In this document: in pieces, positions 52,875-64,000 of the stretch
Layout of the letters: each line of letters begins with the position of its first letter
Numbering within the stretch: the first letter of the stretch is position 1
Source of the DNA: Schistocerca nitens
Taxonomy: Eukaryota > Arthropoda > Insecta > Orthoptera > Acrididae
Reading direction: 5' to 3'
Length of the DNA: 64,000 bases
Assembly (NCBI RefSeq): GCF_023898315.1
Contig: NC_064622.1
Span: forward strand, 79,547,387 to 79,611,386
Position numbers and translations under genes: made by a program
Notes under the pieces: generated by a model
Seen by the model: the letters and a program-made list of their open reading frames with translations, nothing else
The model's database searches: none
What the model was told of the DNA's origin: nothing

Positions 52875-54491
52875 TCCCAGCCAATTTCTAAAAGATCTAG
52901 TGTTCGGATATATATAATTCAATTTCCATATGGGATAAGATGTGAGAAGTAAAGTGAACAGAATTTAATTTTCGATGCACTGCCAAAAGTGTCATTTTTA
53001 AATTTGTCCTATACACTGATTACGTCATGAAAAAGGAGAAAACCGTCGACAGTGTGTCCCGAGTGTGTCCTGTGGTCTGTCAGATAGGCTGGACGCTCCA
53101 TAGCTGAGTGATGAGACGATTTCTGCGAAATAAATTGCAAATAATTATGTAGTGAGAACAGTGGTCAGCAGTTGCGAAATAGAAATTAATAATCTGTGTC
53201 TTTACAGAAGTTTCCTGTCCAGGCTAGAAATTTACATACTGCCTGTACCTAACCAGACATGGTTAATGAAGATAAGACAAAAATTGTAGGAAAGGCTACA
53301 ACTTACACTGGAACAGTTAGGGAGCTTCAGACGGGATCATATGCACCGTTTCATTATTATCATTTTGATGCAACTTGCTTGCATACAGCGCTGACTTTCC
53401 TGTTTTTATTTAATTGGTCAGATAACCTATAAGGGGAAACGACCGACTTCAGATGGACCATGCTTTCGAACGTCGATAATGAGCGTGTCTAACTCAACGT
53501 GCCGCTGAACGCACACGAATGATGCGACTTGTCCATACGGTACGTGTGCTTCAGTGTGGTATACGCGATAGAAGCGGCAGTTGTCGGCTGTATCTAGCTC
53601 GTTAATCACACTATTCGCGAAATGGACGGGCGTAAGATTTCTACGTCAGTTATATTAAAACGCAAATTTCCTTACTTGTTCGTAAGCTGATCTCATTGCT
53701 CTGTCTGTGGTATACATAAATAAAAACTTCAATATCCATGAACATATTAAAAGCAAAAAGCAAAGTATCATGCCCAGTCAATAAGGACGGCTTATGAAAG
53801 TTCCATTACAAACAGTGCGAAAGAAATTGCTGTTGTTCTCCACATAAGGTAAAAAATATTTCAGCATATTCGCTTTTTAGTGAAATCCTAAGGTCACTCG
53901 TAATTGATCGCCATTTCTGTTCAGTAAAAGGATCTTTACAACATACTAAATACAAAACCTAAAACAAGAAAGTGCAAAATATCTTACTGTCTTGCATAAT
54001 TAAGTCATCCGAACTAACCAACCCCTCAGAAAGAGCACACTTATATTTACATAACATCGAATATTGTAGCGTATACTTTTGTTAACCTAATAAGAAATCG
54101 CGAAGTTTAGTAAAACAATGGTTAGCTGCAGCGAGACGTGAACACTCCAGTAATTTCGTACCATCTTCAAACTCTACTCATTACGCTACACCGACCATGA
54201 ATAATTTACGCCCATAATTGCGTCTATCCATCTCCTGAAAGCTGTGATAGTAGATATGTTATCAATTAATATTTAATTACAACTAACTGAACAGAGAACA
54301 ATGCATTTTGATGGATCCTCAACGTGCCGTTGCCTTGGAAAGGCATACTTTTATAAAAAGCAAGTTACATTAATTCTTTAATCTTCAATATGACATTTCG
54401 CGTCATTTTATTACAACAGATCATACAATTAACGACGGGTTTTCTAGAGACCTTCAATTTGCTGGTGCTTAGAAACGGCATACACGCATAT
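52875..54491. other. No gene recognised
   Basis: About 1.6 kb of AT-rich DNA without repeats or domains that I can name; possibly old single-copy sequence. Confidence 0.5.
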
Positions 54492-54503
54492 GGGTTTTAA
54501 ATG

Positions 54504-54689
54504 GCTCTGAGCTCTATGGGACTCAACTGCTAAGGTCATTAGTCCCCTAGAACTTAGAACTAGTTAAACCTAACTAACCTAAGGACATCACACACATCCA
54601 TGCCCGAGGCAGGATTCGAACCTGCGACCGTAGCGGTCTCGCGGTTCCAGACTGCAGCGCCTAGAACCGCACGGCCACTTCGGCCGGCC
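54504..54689 (-). mobile_element. tRNA-derived SINE (family A) with TSD
   Basis: Duplication GGGTTTTAAATG at 54492-54503 and 54690-54701. It lacks the usual CCATTTGAACC end and is otherwise full length. Confidence 0.93.
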
Positions 54690-55059
54690 GGGTTTTAAAT
54701 GAAAGTCGATATGGCTTCTGGTGATTGTACTGAAAGCAGACGTAGTTGGCGTTCTTCCATTTCACTGGTCTACGTTCAAACGCAAGTTCAAAATAACCGT
54801 CAGAGTACCTGACATATTAGATACTGCTCTGCACGTTGTGAAAGACTCAACAACTTGCGTTTTCCAGGTTATGACGTCATAAATGGCACGCCAAACGCTC
54901 AACTTTCGCATACACGGTTCATGCGCCGACGGCTTTAGAGTGTCTTGTTTGCTTTCTGGATTCAGTTTTCAGAATGTGTTATTAAGTTATAGAATCATCT
55001 AAATCCTTTCGTTTCAGGGTCATTCATACTAGGGAAGTGGGAATAAGTCCCCTAATATT

Positions 55060-56500
55060 GATTAGTTTTTAAATTCTGGGGATTGTCTTCGGTTATTGCC
55101 CATTTAGATGAACGTGCCAACTTTAGCCAACTACACCACCACTTCGTTTTCCTCTTTTCTTCCGAAAAGGTCCTCATTAACTCACTGTTTTTTTTTCTTT
55201 TCCTTTGGCCACCTTTTCCCTGTTTTTTTTTTTTCCTTGGGACTTGTTCAGTTTTATAGTTCCTGATTTTCTTCCTGAACTGTTTTCTGCTCTTAATGTC
55301 TTCTTTTGAGATTTCCAATCATTCCATGTCTTCTTGTGTTTCTTTCATTCATTTGGTCTTTAACATACTTGCATTAGTAATGTTACATATTTTCTTAGTG
55401 AGTCTGGTTGCACCCATCCCACATAGACGCCCGTAGAACTTTATACGCCTTTTACTAAATTTATCTGTGACATTGTTCGTATTTTTGGAAAGTTCCTTTG
55501 AAGGTCGACTGACCAAAGTTGCGTCTCGGAGAACAACGCCCGGATTTTTTAAAGAATTTTCCGTTCTTATTTGTCGATGTTATGAATTTCCGTCTTCCCT
55601 CTAATTACTGTGGTTTCTACCGCATACAAGGCGTCTGGTACAAGAACCGTATTGTAGTGCCGCAGTTTTACGTTACGAAATACTATTCTTTTGTTATAAT
55701 CATTCTATGTCAGTTTGTACGCTTTTTGCGGTTTGAATTTTATTTCTGTGCTGGAAATTGTATTCAGCCCTGTGCATTGGATGGTTTCTCCTAAGTTCCT
55801 GGAGTGAGTGACCTGTGAGATTTTTTTCCATCTGTGTTTTCAGTGGGAGTTTTCCTGTTGTTTGGTGTCCACATATTGGACTTTTACACAAGATATTTAA
55901 AGTCCAGTTTTACAAGGAGATTTTATGCAGTCTATCTAGTATTAGTATGGCTTTATCTTCGTTTTTTATTAATACAGCTAGGTCATCTGCAAAGATGAAG
56001 CACTCGACAAGGACTCTTTTTCCTTTTTTCTTTCCAATATGGACACCTTTGACCCGCTTTTCCAATTATCTGATTATCTTTTCCAGTCTCATGTTGCACA
56101 AGAGTAGCGGTAAGCCATGTTATTGTCGGACTCATGTGTGCATAACGAACTCTTCTATGAATTAAGGTAGTTTCCGATAACGTGACCTGCATGATGCTAC
56201 TGGTCTTTCAACGGACCCCTAATCCCACTAAGATTATACAGGAGTTGTCTCTTGAGAGAATCATATTTTTTTGAAATCCATTGATGTGGCTAGTGTGTGT
56301 GGCATCATTTGATCTGTAGTATCGTTTTGAGGTGCCAGTCCTGTTCCGTACAGATTTTCCCTTTTCTGAAACCCTTCTGAAACTGGCCTACGAGTGGAGC
56401 AGGTTATGGCTCGAATCGTTTCACCAAAGCTTTCTAGAAGTGACTGAAAAATTACTCTGTAATTGTTAGGATCTCTTTTGTCTCTTTTTCTTAGTCAGTG
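55060..56500 (-). pseudogene. LINE reverse transcriptase to C-terminus, decayed
   Basis: Going down the minus strand from 56500: KRDKRDPNNYR (RT motif 2 region), a motif 4 remnant, LVECFIFADDLAVLIKNE (catalytic FADD, near 55980), LDRLHKI, KIQTAKSVQ-like thumb, then a VETT-type motif near 55610, KERKILKK and a long lysine-rich end (KKKKQGKGGQRKRKKNSE) near 55150-55230. This is the usual layout of the RT and C-terminus of an RTE-like LINE. Multiple frameshifts. 54702-55059 holds nothing recognised. Confidence 0.7.
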
Positions 56501-58253
56501 GATGCATCAACGTGCTCGGTGTGCATTTCTGTAATTACCGACGTCAGCATTCTCAGAATTCCCTTCCGTCTCCCCCAGTTCCTGGATTCTTCACCGTCCT
56601 TTGTGGCCAATGGCGTTACGTGTGTGTGTGTGTCGACATCATTCTACTCTCAGCCAATTTGCTGTGGGCGTCAGCTCAATGATGTTTCAGCCGCTGGCAT
56701 GTAAATTGTGCGATAAGTACGTTGAGAAATTTTAATGTTTATAATTCGACTGCATGAGCACTAGCATTTGCTGTCCGTACTTCGTCTAGTATGAAGCACT
56801 ACCAGCGGCAACAGCGATCAATTAGGGCGAAGTGTAACAGTAAGTATTTGTTAACTGAGCCATGTGGCGAGGTCGATATCTTGTATCTGGCATCTTCGGG
56901 TGTACTGGAAGCTAGCGCTGTCTGGTGGAGAGACGGTGGAGGTGACAGTCGGGCGAAGGCTGGTGTCGAGTCTTGGTGAGGACAGCGCATGAGGCAGAGA
57001 GTACTTCTTTTGGGTGAGTGTGACCGGCTTTCCCTGCGTACACAAACTGAAGCAGCGGACACCGCGTGCTGTCGCTGATGTTATGGAGCTATGGCAGGGA
57101 CTGCGGCTTGCCAGCCGTTTGATGAGTAGTTTGAGCCGATATTTGTCCAGCCTGCTTGCCATGCTTGGTCGAAGATAGAGCTTGGGATCTGCTGCTCCCT
57201 TTATTAATAGTGAGTGTTGTTCGACATTTCTGTGACAGTGGTTCTGGCTGCTGGCTCTTGTGTGCGCTGCCCTAGTTTAGTGATTATTGCTTGCTTGGTG
57301 CTCAACACTCTGCCGTCCGTTTTTTCAGCCTGCTTTGGTAACTTCTATTTTTGATCTTTTATCACATGTGCTCAACCTTCTCCCTCGTGGAAAAACTACT
57401 GGATCTGCTGTGGCTAATTTCTCTTAAACTAAAAAGACAAACACCGCAGATCAGTTTCTGTAAAGTCTTTTACTGTTATTTGTGTTTAATTCTTTTAAAG
57501 GATATTGCGACCTGTATTTGTTGTTTAATTTTAACTGTTTTATTTACCAAGAGGAGAGTTACCCTTGGTAGTAGTGACAACCATTGCACAGAAGAACTAA
57601 TGACTTGTAATTATTGTCAAGTTTTAGGTAATAGTTGCCAGATTAAGTAAGGGTCTGCGGGTTGCACGCAGCTGTGCGATACGTAAACACGCGCTCGCCA
57701 GCCGACCTGTCTTGGTCAGTACACCTGGGTCCGGCCGCACTGCGACGGGGAGTTCGCCACTGGCCGCCGTCCGCAGCGGGCAGTACTAACTAGCGCGGTC
57801 TCGGGCGCCAATATGTCTCTTTTCTTAGCTCACCATGGAGCCTTTCGATACGACCGTAATTAGCCGGTGTTAATATGTCAGACACAGTGATGATGGGTCC
57901 GTGTAGCGTGCGTGTTTTATAATCCGCCTTTGTTAATAAAACTGCTTAAACTTACTTCTCGTGATCGCGTATTGCCGTACCTCAAGGACCCACTGCTTAC
58001 AAATCCTGACAAAATATTCGTGTAATCATCATCCGGGGCAACAACACAAACTGCCCCCTTATACTTCGTACAAATGGAAGTGCATCTTACTTGTTGGCGT
58101 GTTTAGCTCAAATTCTCTAGCCGAGCTTTTGTCCTCAGTTGAGTTAACTGCTAGTAGGTGTGTTGAACCTTGATAAGAGGCCTTGCATTGTTTGATTGTT
58201 TGACACACTTGATTAGCTTGAACATGAAATTTTTTGTAGATTAGTGTTTATGT
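56501..58253. other. No gene recognised; possible repeat with GC-rich block
   Basis: 57650-57830 is a conspicuously GC-rich block, followed by AATAAAA near 57937. This could be a terminal repeat of an unidentified retroelement, but I find no partner copy, so I do not call it. Confidence 0.35.
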
Positions 58254-58265
58254 TTTGATGCTGTT

Positions 58266-58461
58266 TGCCTGCCGCGGTGGTCTCGCGGTTCTAGGCGCTC
58301 AGTTCGGAGCCGCGCGACTGCTACGGCCGCAGGTTCGAATCCTGCCTCGGGCATGGATGTGTGTGATGTCCTTAGGTTAGTTAGGTTTAATTAGTTCTAA
58401 GTTCTAGGGGACTGATGACCTTAGAAGTTAAGTCCCATAGTGCTCAGAGCCATTTGAACCA
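58266..58461 (+). mobile_element. tRNA-derived SINE (family A) with TSD
   Basis: Duplication TTTGATGCTGTT at 58254-58265 and 58462-58473. Full length on the plus strand. Confidence 0.95.
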
Positions 58462-58480
58462 TTTGATGCTGTTAAATCTC

Positions 58481-58684
58481 TGCCGGCCGAAGTGGCCGTG
58501 CGGTTAAAGGCGCTGCAGTCTGGAACCGCAAGACCGCTACGGTCGCAGGTTCGAATCCTGCCTCGGGCATGGATGTTTGTGATGTCCTTAGGTTAGTTAG
58601 GTTTAACTAGTTCTAAGTTCTAGGGGACTAATGACCTCAGCAGTTGAGTCCCATAGTGCTCAGAGCCATTTGAACCATTTTTTT
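58481..58684 (+). mobile_element. Second family A SINE immediately downstream
   Basis: Begins seven bases after the target duplication of the preceding SINE. Its own duplication is GTTAAATCTC (58471-58480) / GTTAAATTTCTC (58685-58696). Box A here reads GTGGCCGTGCGGTTAAAGGC, the least decayed in the window and clearly of Ser/Leu (class II) tRNA type. Confidence 0.94.
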
Positions 58685-58696
58685 GTTAAATTTCTC

Positions 58697-59048
58697 GTGC
58701 CGGCTTCTTCTCTAGCCTTGAGTACAGTGTTTCTTGACATGGCCCAATGAACTATTGTTTTATACCTCCTTTATTTAAGAGAGGTATTATGTATGTTGTA
58801 GTTGAACCAGTGATAACTTCGCACCTTATAGCCACGGACTGGGTGCCAGAGGTCTAGTCCGGAGTGTAATGTACCGTCCGCGGGGTTGCACCCTATACTC
58901 GTACTGACCCAGTTCCCCTTAATATATTGTGGTCTAAGGAACCTCTTTGAGTAAATTGTTTTGCTTGAAATTTTGGAAGCATGAAGAGTACATATATAAG
59001 AAAAGATTTAATGCCTGAAGAAAGTAAACCGCTTTCATATTGCTTTGG
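58697..59048. other. No gene recognised
   Basis: Unassigned. Confidence 0.5.
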
Positions 59049-59050
59049 TA

Positions 59051-59919
59051 CGAGCGTTGGACTTTAATAGTGGCAAGTATTAATTTACAGCTCCTACAAA
59101 ATAGATACTTGTTTCAAAGTTTTACTGACCTTCAAAGTTGTCACCAGTATTGTGTATAACCCGTTGCCAGCGATGAGGAAGTCTAAGATACTCGTAACAG
59201 TGCCAGTTGTGTTGACAGTTCGAACGGTGCGGTCTATTGCCCGACGAATTTGCAGCAGTTCTGAAGCGAATGAAGTGAAGTGTTTCCTTCAGTTTAGAAA
59301 TCGAGTTAAACTCACGAGGGCTTATGTCAGGGAGTTCAGTAGGTGGTACAGCACTTAGCAGCCCCGTCAACCAAAGAAATCAGCTTGCACTATACGTGCC
59401 TGAGCATTGTCCTGCAAAATGATTGTCAGGTCCTGCAGAAAGTGTCATCACTTCTATCTCTATGCTGTTCGTTTTTGGAACACAGACTACGACGAGCTTA
59501 GAGACAGAAGTGATGACACTTCCTGCAGGACCTGACCACCATTTTGCAGGACAATGCTCAAGCACGTACAGTGCAAGCCGTTACTGATTTGGTTGACTGA
59601 TGGAGCTGCTAAGTGCTACACCACCTACTGAACTCCCCTGACTTAAGCCCTCGTAAGTTCAACTTGATTTCTAAACTGAAGGAAACACTTCACGGCATTC
59701 GCTTCAGAACTGCTACAAATTCGTCGGGCAATAGACCGCGCCGCTCGAACTGTCAACACAACTGGCACTGCTAAGAGTATCCTACGACTTCCACATCGCT
59801 GGAAACTGGTTATACACAAAGCTGGTGACTACTCTGAAGGTCAGTAAAACTTTGAAGCACGTATCTATTTTGTACGAGCTGTAAATAAATAGTTGCCACT
59901 GTTAAATTTCCAACCCTCA
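59051..59919. mobile_element. Palindromic mariner-like element made of two transposase C-termini
   Basis: Two arms of about 415 bp (59051-59467 and 59497-59919) are inverted copies around a 30-bp spacer, flanked by TA at 59049-59050 and 59920-59921. Each arm encodes, outward from the centre, remnants of a mariner-superfamily C-terminus: a DNAQA-like block, ELPDISPREFNSISKLKETL (SPDLSPCDF equivalent) and LRLPHRWQRVIHN. So it is an inverted duplication of the 3' end of a transposon bounded by the same TIR on both sides (GTTGGA...AGTGGCAA). Confidence 0.88.
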
Positions 59920-59921
59920 TA

Positions 59922-60124
59922 TATAATGCAGATTTAGTTTCTTAACGTAAGTGAACCTTGTTGTAGAGCTGGATTGTTTTAGTAACAAGGATTTAGTGCC
60001 TGAAATTAGTAAACTACTTCTTTTGACACTTTTGGAACAAATTTGGGTTCTCACTGTGGGTTAATCTTTTCTAATATTCCACTGATAGAAAAAAATTTAT
60101 TCATGCAACTAGTAAATGGTTATC
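59922..60124. other. No gene recognised
   Basis: Short unassigned spacer. Confidence 0.5.
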
Positions 60125-60137
60125 GTCAAAAGAAAGT

Positions 60138-60377
60138 TGGTTGGTTGATTGGTTGGTTTGGGGAAGGAGACCAGACAGCGTGGTCATCGGTCTCATCGGA
60201 TTAGGGAAGGATGGGGAAGGAAGTCGGCCGTGCCCTTTCAGAGGAACCATCCCAGCATTTACCTGGAGTGATTTAGGGAAATCACGGAAAACCTAAATCT
60301 GGATGGCCGGACGCGGGATTGAACCGTCGTCCTCCCGAATGCGAGTCCAGTGTCTAACCACTGCGCCACCTCGCTCG
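60138..60377 (-). mobile_element. tRNA-derived SINE (family B), full length, with TSD
   Basis: Exact duplication GTCAAAAGAAAGT at 60125-60137 and 60378-60390. The minus strand begins ACCGAGCGAGGTGGCGCAGT with box B GACGGTTCAATCCCG and ends in CCAA repeats, like the 1741-1959 copy. Confidence 0.96.
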
Positions 60378-60719
60378 GTCAAAAGAAAGTATCTTATCCA
60401 AATTTTGATATATTGGTTTGATGTATTGCAGTAATACGTTTGTGAAGACGTTATTTTGAAGAAACAAACGATGTTCAGTTTGTTATCCATTCCTCCTCTC
60501 ATCAGTTTGCATCCTTGTATTTTTAGCGAAACCCACAAATTTCTGTACACGTGTCACATCACTCCAACGAGGCATGAGGGCAGCAACTAATGTTGTACTA
60601 CTGTTGTACTGAATTTTACAGATGTGTTGAACCAATTTGATAAATTGATAATGTTACGACATTCTCTGTATGCACTATATATTTAATGTGTCTATACTTG
60701 GGTTGTGCTGTTACTGTTA

Positions 60720-60952
60720 CAGCCCCTGGGGTGCTGGCCGAACTGCTGGACCAGGACACGGATGTGATTCTCGATGCGCTGTTGCCTCAGCATCAGCAGC
60801 CACTGACCGCAGGAAGCCTTCTCGATCGATCAGACCTAGTGTCGTTCGACTATGCTGTGGCACAGCCGCAGTCCAAAAATCCACTAATCTAATGTTGTCA
60901 GAGCTACTGGACAAGGACACGGAAGTGTTCTACCGGCCTACTATTGGTTGAG
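60720..60952 (+). other. Possible decayed coding exon or retroelement piece
   Basis: A GC-rich stretch follows a splice-acceptor-like TTACTGTTACAG at 60710-60721. The plus-strand frame reads APGVLAELLDQDTDVILDAL, then QQPLTAGSLLDRSDLVSFDY to a stop at 60891. In a shifted frame SELLDKDTEVFYRPTIG follows, resembling the first motif ELLDQDTDV. Composition differs from the surroundings. I do not recognise the protein. It may be a terminal exon, a processed pseudogene fragment or an unrecognised repeat. Confidence 0.3.
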
Positions 60953-61216
60953 CCACGGCAGTAGCCTTCTACTCAAGACATGACAGTTTATTTCGCCTGC
61001 CAAGCAACCAGGGGGAATACAGTATGACAATGAATGGTTATTACTGTGCTTGTGAGTTGCAATTTGAATATACACATATACTCTTTCTCTCTGGCACACA
61101 TACACTATCTGCCCCTCTCTGTCTCTCTCTCTGTCTCTAAGACAAAAAACTGACACACAATAAAGTAATTATCTGAATGGGAGGGAAATCGGTACAGGAC
61201 CAGAATATCCCACAGC
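60953..61216. repeat. (TC)-rich simple sequence, otherwise nothing
   Basis: A CT/TC-rich tract lies at about 61105-61138. No gene was seen. Confidence 0.6.
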
Positions 61217-61228
61217 TGGTCAGTTCTA

Positions 61229-61427
61229 AATGGTTCAAATGGCTCTGAGCACTATGGGACTTAACATCCGAGGTCATCAGTCCCCTAGAACTTAGAACTA
61301 CTTAAACCTAACTAGCCTAAGGACGTCACACACATCCATGCCCGAGGCAGGATTCGAACCTGCGACCGTAGCAATCGCTTGGTTCCGGACTGAAGCGCCT
61401 AGAACCGCTCTGCCACTGCGGCCGGCT
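61229..61427 (-). mobile_element. tRNA-derived SINE (family A) with TSD
   Basis: Exact duplication TGGTCAGTTCTA at 61217-61228 and 61428-61439. Full length. Confidence 0.95.
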
Positions 61428-61439
61428 TGGTCAGTTCTA

Positions 61440-62799
61440 TACGGAGTGTATTTCACTAGATGCTGCACCCCTCGTCAGCTGAGCCACACACTCAGAAAGA
61501 TGTCACTAGCCTTGATGATGCATGTCAGAGACCACGCCGGCCTGTCATGCATCCTGACGCAGTGCACCCGCATTCTAATTCAGCGATTTGCAAATTGTAT
61601 AAATTGTATGTATTGGGACATTTATGTGAGAACCAGATCTGTCGCTCGAATTCGAAGGCCTTCAGTACGCTGTCTCCTGAACCATAGCTACAATGTATGC
61701 ACTCATGGAACGCTTGAGGATATTATGCAGGTGCAATGTACCGGCCTGGCTATCATGCATTTCCCGCAGAGCCCTACACATGGTTAGTAGTCAATAAACA
61801 GTGAACATCTTTTAGTAGTACGCCATTGTAAACAGCACGCGGACAGTGGCCGCTCATTCAGATCTATGTCTGAGGCATCACAAATCCATGCACAGAGAAG
61901 TCGCTTGCGTACTGTCTGTTCAACTAGTTAACGTGAAAATGTGCAGAATAGTATTTCATAGTTTGCTGTTGTGATGGCGCTGCATCACTATCCATACGAA
62001 AGATGAAGAATCTGCCACATGTGTTCAAAATTAGCTAGCATTTGACCTTGACAGTTGTTCGGACTACGTATATGTAAACACTGGACTGGTTTATAATCTC
62101 CGCAGGAAAACAGGGTTCCATCATACTTTCCTGAGATAATTACATCCCACATCTATTGATCCAACCTGCTAAGAGTCCCAGGCTGACATATAAATCCTGT
62201 ATTTTGCCCATGACATACCTCAAAAATTTGAATCGTAATATGCAGGTGACAAATAATTATAGACTGGGTCGAACATGATGATATTAGCACAATGTGGTAG
62301 AACTGTAGCACATTTATACGTACAATGCTATCTGTTGTAGCATTAGAGCACTAAGCTAATACACAGAAAACCGATGTCATGATCATATGACCAGCTTACA
62401 AACTCTTGATAGGTAATGCATTAAGTCTTCTAGACACATTGACTCCTTTCAATACGTATATCTTTATTTGAATTCCCGTAGTTACTGTCATGGAGGCAAT
62501 GACTCTTATTAGATTCTGTCATTATTCTTAACACTAGCAAAGAAAACCGCTGGATGGTGGTGCTTTTTCCACCCCTAGTAATTGCAAATGATGTACATGT
62601 TTCCTAATATCGTCATTTTGCCCGGTCTTGACTTTATAGAGTATCAAACCCAAGTAAAATAGCTGGCGAATCGATTTCCTCGTAGGAGAACTTAAAATTA
62701 TACACAGAAATTCCGCAGCGAATAGCCAGTCATTTAATCATTCCAGCAATTGACAAATGCTCTATTTAAAACTTGTCTTGTGCAGCTTATACATCCCAT
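61440..62799. other. No gene recognised
   Basis: A 149-codon plus-strand ORF (61338-61787) begins inside the SINE and has no domain; it is not called. The rest is unassigned. Confidence 0.5.
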
Positions 62800-64000
62800 G
62801 TTGTTGTTCTTGTGGTCTTCAGTCTGGAGACTGGTTTGATGCAGCTCTCCATGCTACTCTATCCTGTGGAAGCCTTCGAATGAATACTGCAAAATACATC
62901 CTTTTGAATCGGCTTACTATAGTCATCTCTTGGTCTCCCTCTACAATTTTTACCCCCACACTTCCCTCCAGTACCAAATTGATTATTCCTTGATGTTTCG
63001 GAATGTGTCCTATTAACTGATACCTTCTCCGAGTCAGGTTGTTCCACAAATTTCTCTCCCCAATTATATTCAGTACTTTTCAAAAAAAATGGTTCAAATG
63101 GCTCTGAGCACTATGGGACTTAACATCTATGGTCATCAGTCCCCTAGAACTTAGAACTACTTAAACCTAACCAACCTAAGGACAGCACACAACACCCAGC
63201 CATCACGAGGCAGAGAAAATCCCTGACCCCGCCGGGAATCGAACCCGGGAACCCGGGCGTGGGAAGCGAGAACGCTACCGCACGACCACGAGATGCGGGC
63301 AGTACTTTTCATTAGGTACAAGACCTACCCATCTAATCTTCAGTATTCTTCTGTGGCACCAAATTTCAAAAGCTTGTATTCTCTCTTTGTCTAAACTGTT
63401 TATCGTTTAAGTCTCACTTCCATTCATGGCTACACTCCGTACAAATACTTTCAGAAAAGACTTCCTTAAACTTAAATCTATATTCGCTGCTAATAATCTT
63501 CTATTCTTCAGACCATTATCAATCATTTTCATGCCAAATAGCAGAACTCATGTACTGCTTTAAATGTCTCGTTTCCTTATCTAATTCGTTTAGCATCACG
63601 TGATTTAATTAGACTACATTCCATTGTCCTTCTCTTTGTTTCTTGATGGTCATCTAATATTCCACTTTCAAGACCCCGTACATTCCACTCATCTTGTCCT
63701 CTAAGTCCTTTACTGCTCTCAGAGAATCATAATTTCATCAGCAAACCTGAAAGTTCCCATCTCTTCTCCCTGAGCTTTAATTCTTACTCCAAATTTTTCT
63801 TTGGTTTCCTTTATTGCTTGCTCAATGTACAGATTGAATAATATCAGCGATATTTTACAACCCTGTCTCACTCCCTTCTCAACTACTGCTCCCCTTTCAT
63901 GCCCCTCGACTCTTATAACTGCCATGTGGCTTCTGCACAGGCTGTAAATAGCCTTCCGCGCGCTGCATTTTACCCGTGCTATCTTCAGAATTTGAAAGAG
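62800..64000 (-). pseudogene. RTE-like LINE 3' half, same family as 32002-33148, older
   Basis: On the minus strand, after the window edge: VEGHERGAVVEKGVRQGC, LFNLYIEQAIKETKEKFGV and FRFADEIMIL (the active site FADD reads FADE), then a decayed thumb, and finally LIGHIPKHQGIINLVLEGSV and the 3' tip TTGTTGTTCTTGTGGTCTTC (plus strand). Many frameshifts compared with the 32-kb copy. A SINE with an unusual head is inserted at 63083-63299. The element continues beyond the window. Confidence 0.85.
63083..63299 (-). mobile_element. Chimeric SINE: family A body with a tRNA-Gly-like head, with TSD
   Basis: The left two thirds is the family A body (GGTTCAAATGGCTCTGAGCA), but the tRNA part differs. The minus strand reads GCATCTCGTGGTCGTGCGGT with anticodon loop TTCCCAC (CCC, Gly) and box B GGGTTCGATTCCCGG, followed by a new linker. 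Exact duplication CAGTACTTTTCA at 63071-63082 and 63300-63311. Confidence 0.9.

Noticed and set aside
57650-58000. LTR of a retrotransposon
   Set aside because: GC-rich block with a possible polyadenylation signal, but no second copy, no TG...CA boundaries and no gag-pol nearby.
61338-61787. 149-codon plus-strand ORF
   Set aside because: Starts inside a SINE (MPEAGFEPATVA is the usual antisense SINE reading) and then runs through unassigned DNA.

Overview
The window looks like intergenic or intronic DNA from a large, repeat-rich insect genome. The organism is probably an orthopteran of the locust type (Schistocerca-like). That is an inference: I recognise the dominant SINE family from such genomes, and the layered Tc1/mariner, LINE, Penelope and SINE content fits. 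There are no bacterial features, operons or CRISPR arrays, and I cannot identify any confident host gene. One short GC-rich segment near 60.7 kb behind a splice-acceptor-like site is the only weak candidate for a host exon.

Layout. 0-2 kb: LINE fragments and a SINE. 2.1-4.8 kb: an old element with long inverted repeats, one arm split by a structurally complete mariner whose transposase ORF is open. 4.8-6.7 kb: a dead Tc1-like element with double terminal repeats. 6.7-7.4 kb: a 350-bp tandem dimer. 7.7-9.0 kb: a second mariner with one frameshift. 9.9-12.4 kb: three LINE fragments. 12.7-17.2 kb: an AT-rich fossil of a virus-like family B DNA polymerase (Polinton/Maverick or adintovirus type), broken by nested insertions. 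17.2-25 kb: foldback elements, Tc1 and mariner remnants, a near-perfect palindrome and SINEs. 25-28.7 kb: a LINE split by a Tc1-like element and a SINE, preceded by a TIR element. 29.4-30.1 kb: a Penelope-like GIY-YIG remnant with a hammerhead-like motif. 32.0-33.1 kb: a young 5'-truncated LINE with target-site duplications.

33.7-41.4 kb holds the largest element, a nearly complete R1-like LINE on the minus strand. It has a gag-type ORF1 with zinc knuckles, an unexpected middle ORF of about 570 codons, and an endonuclease-reverse transcriptase ORF with a C-terminal CCHC motif. Its lesions are few. 42.4-45.6 kb: two Tc1/mariner-superfamily elements, one with DD41D spacing and one with a near-intact transposase with DD32E spacing. 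47-51.5 kb: microsatellites, a tRNA-like hairpin element, a head-to-head pair of LTR-like repeats and several tRNA-derived SINEs. 51.5-64 kb: more LINE fragments, SINEs, a palindromic transposase-derived element and mostly unassigned DNA.

The genes do not form a pathway. Each is mobile-element machinery (cut-and-paste transposases, LINE gag/EN/RT, Penelope GIY-YIG, a virus-like polymerase), and their nesting with target-site duplications gives a relative chronology of insertions. Most coding entries are broken and are called as pseudogenes.
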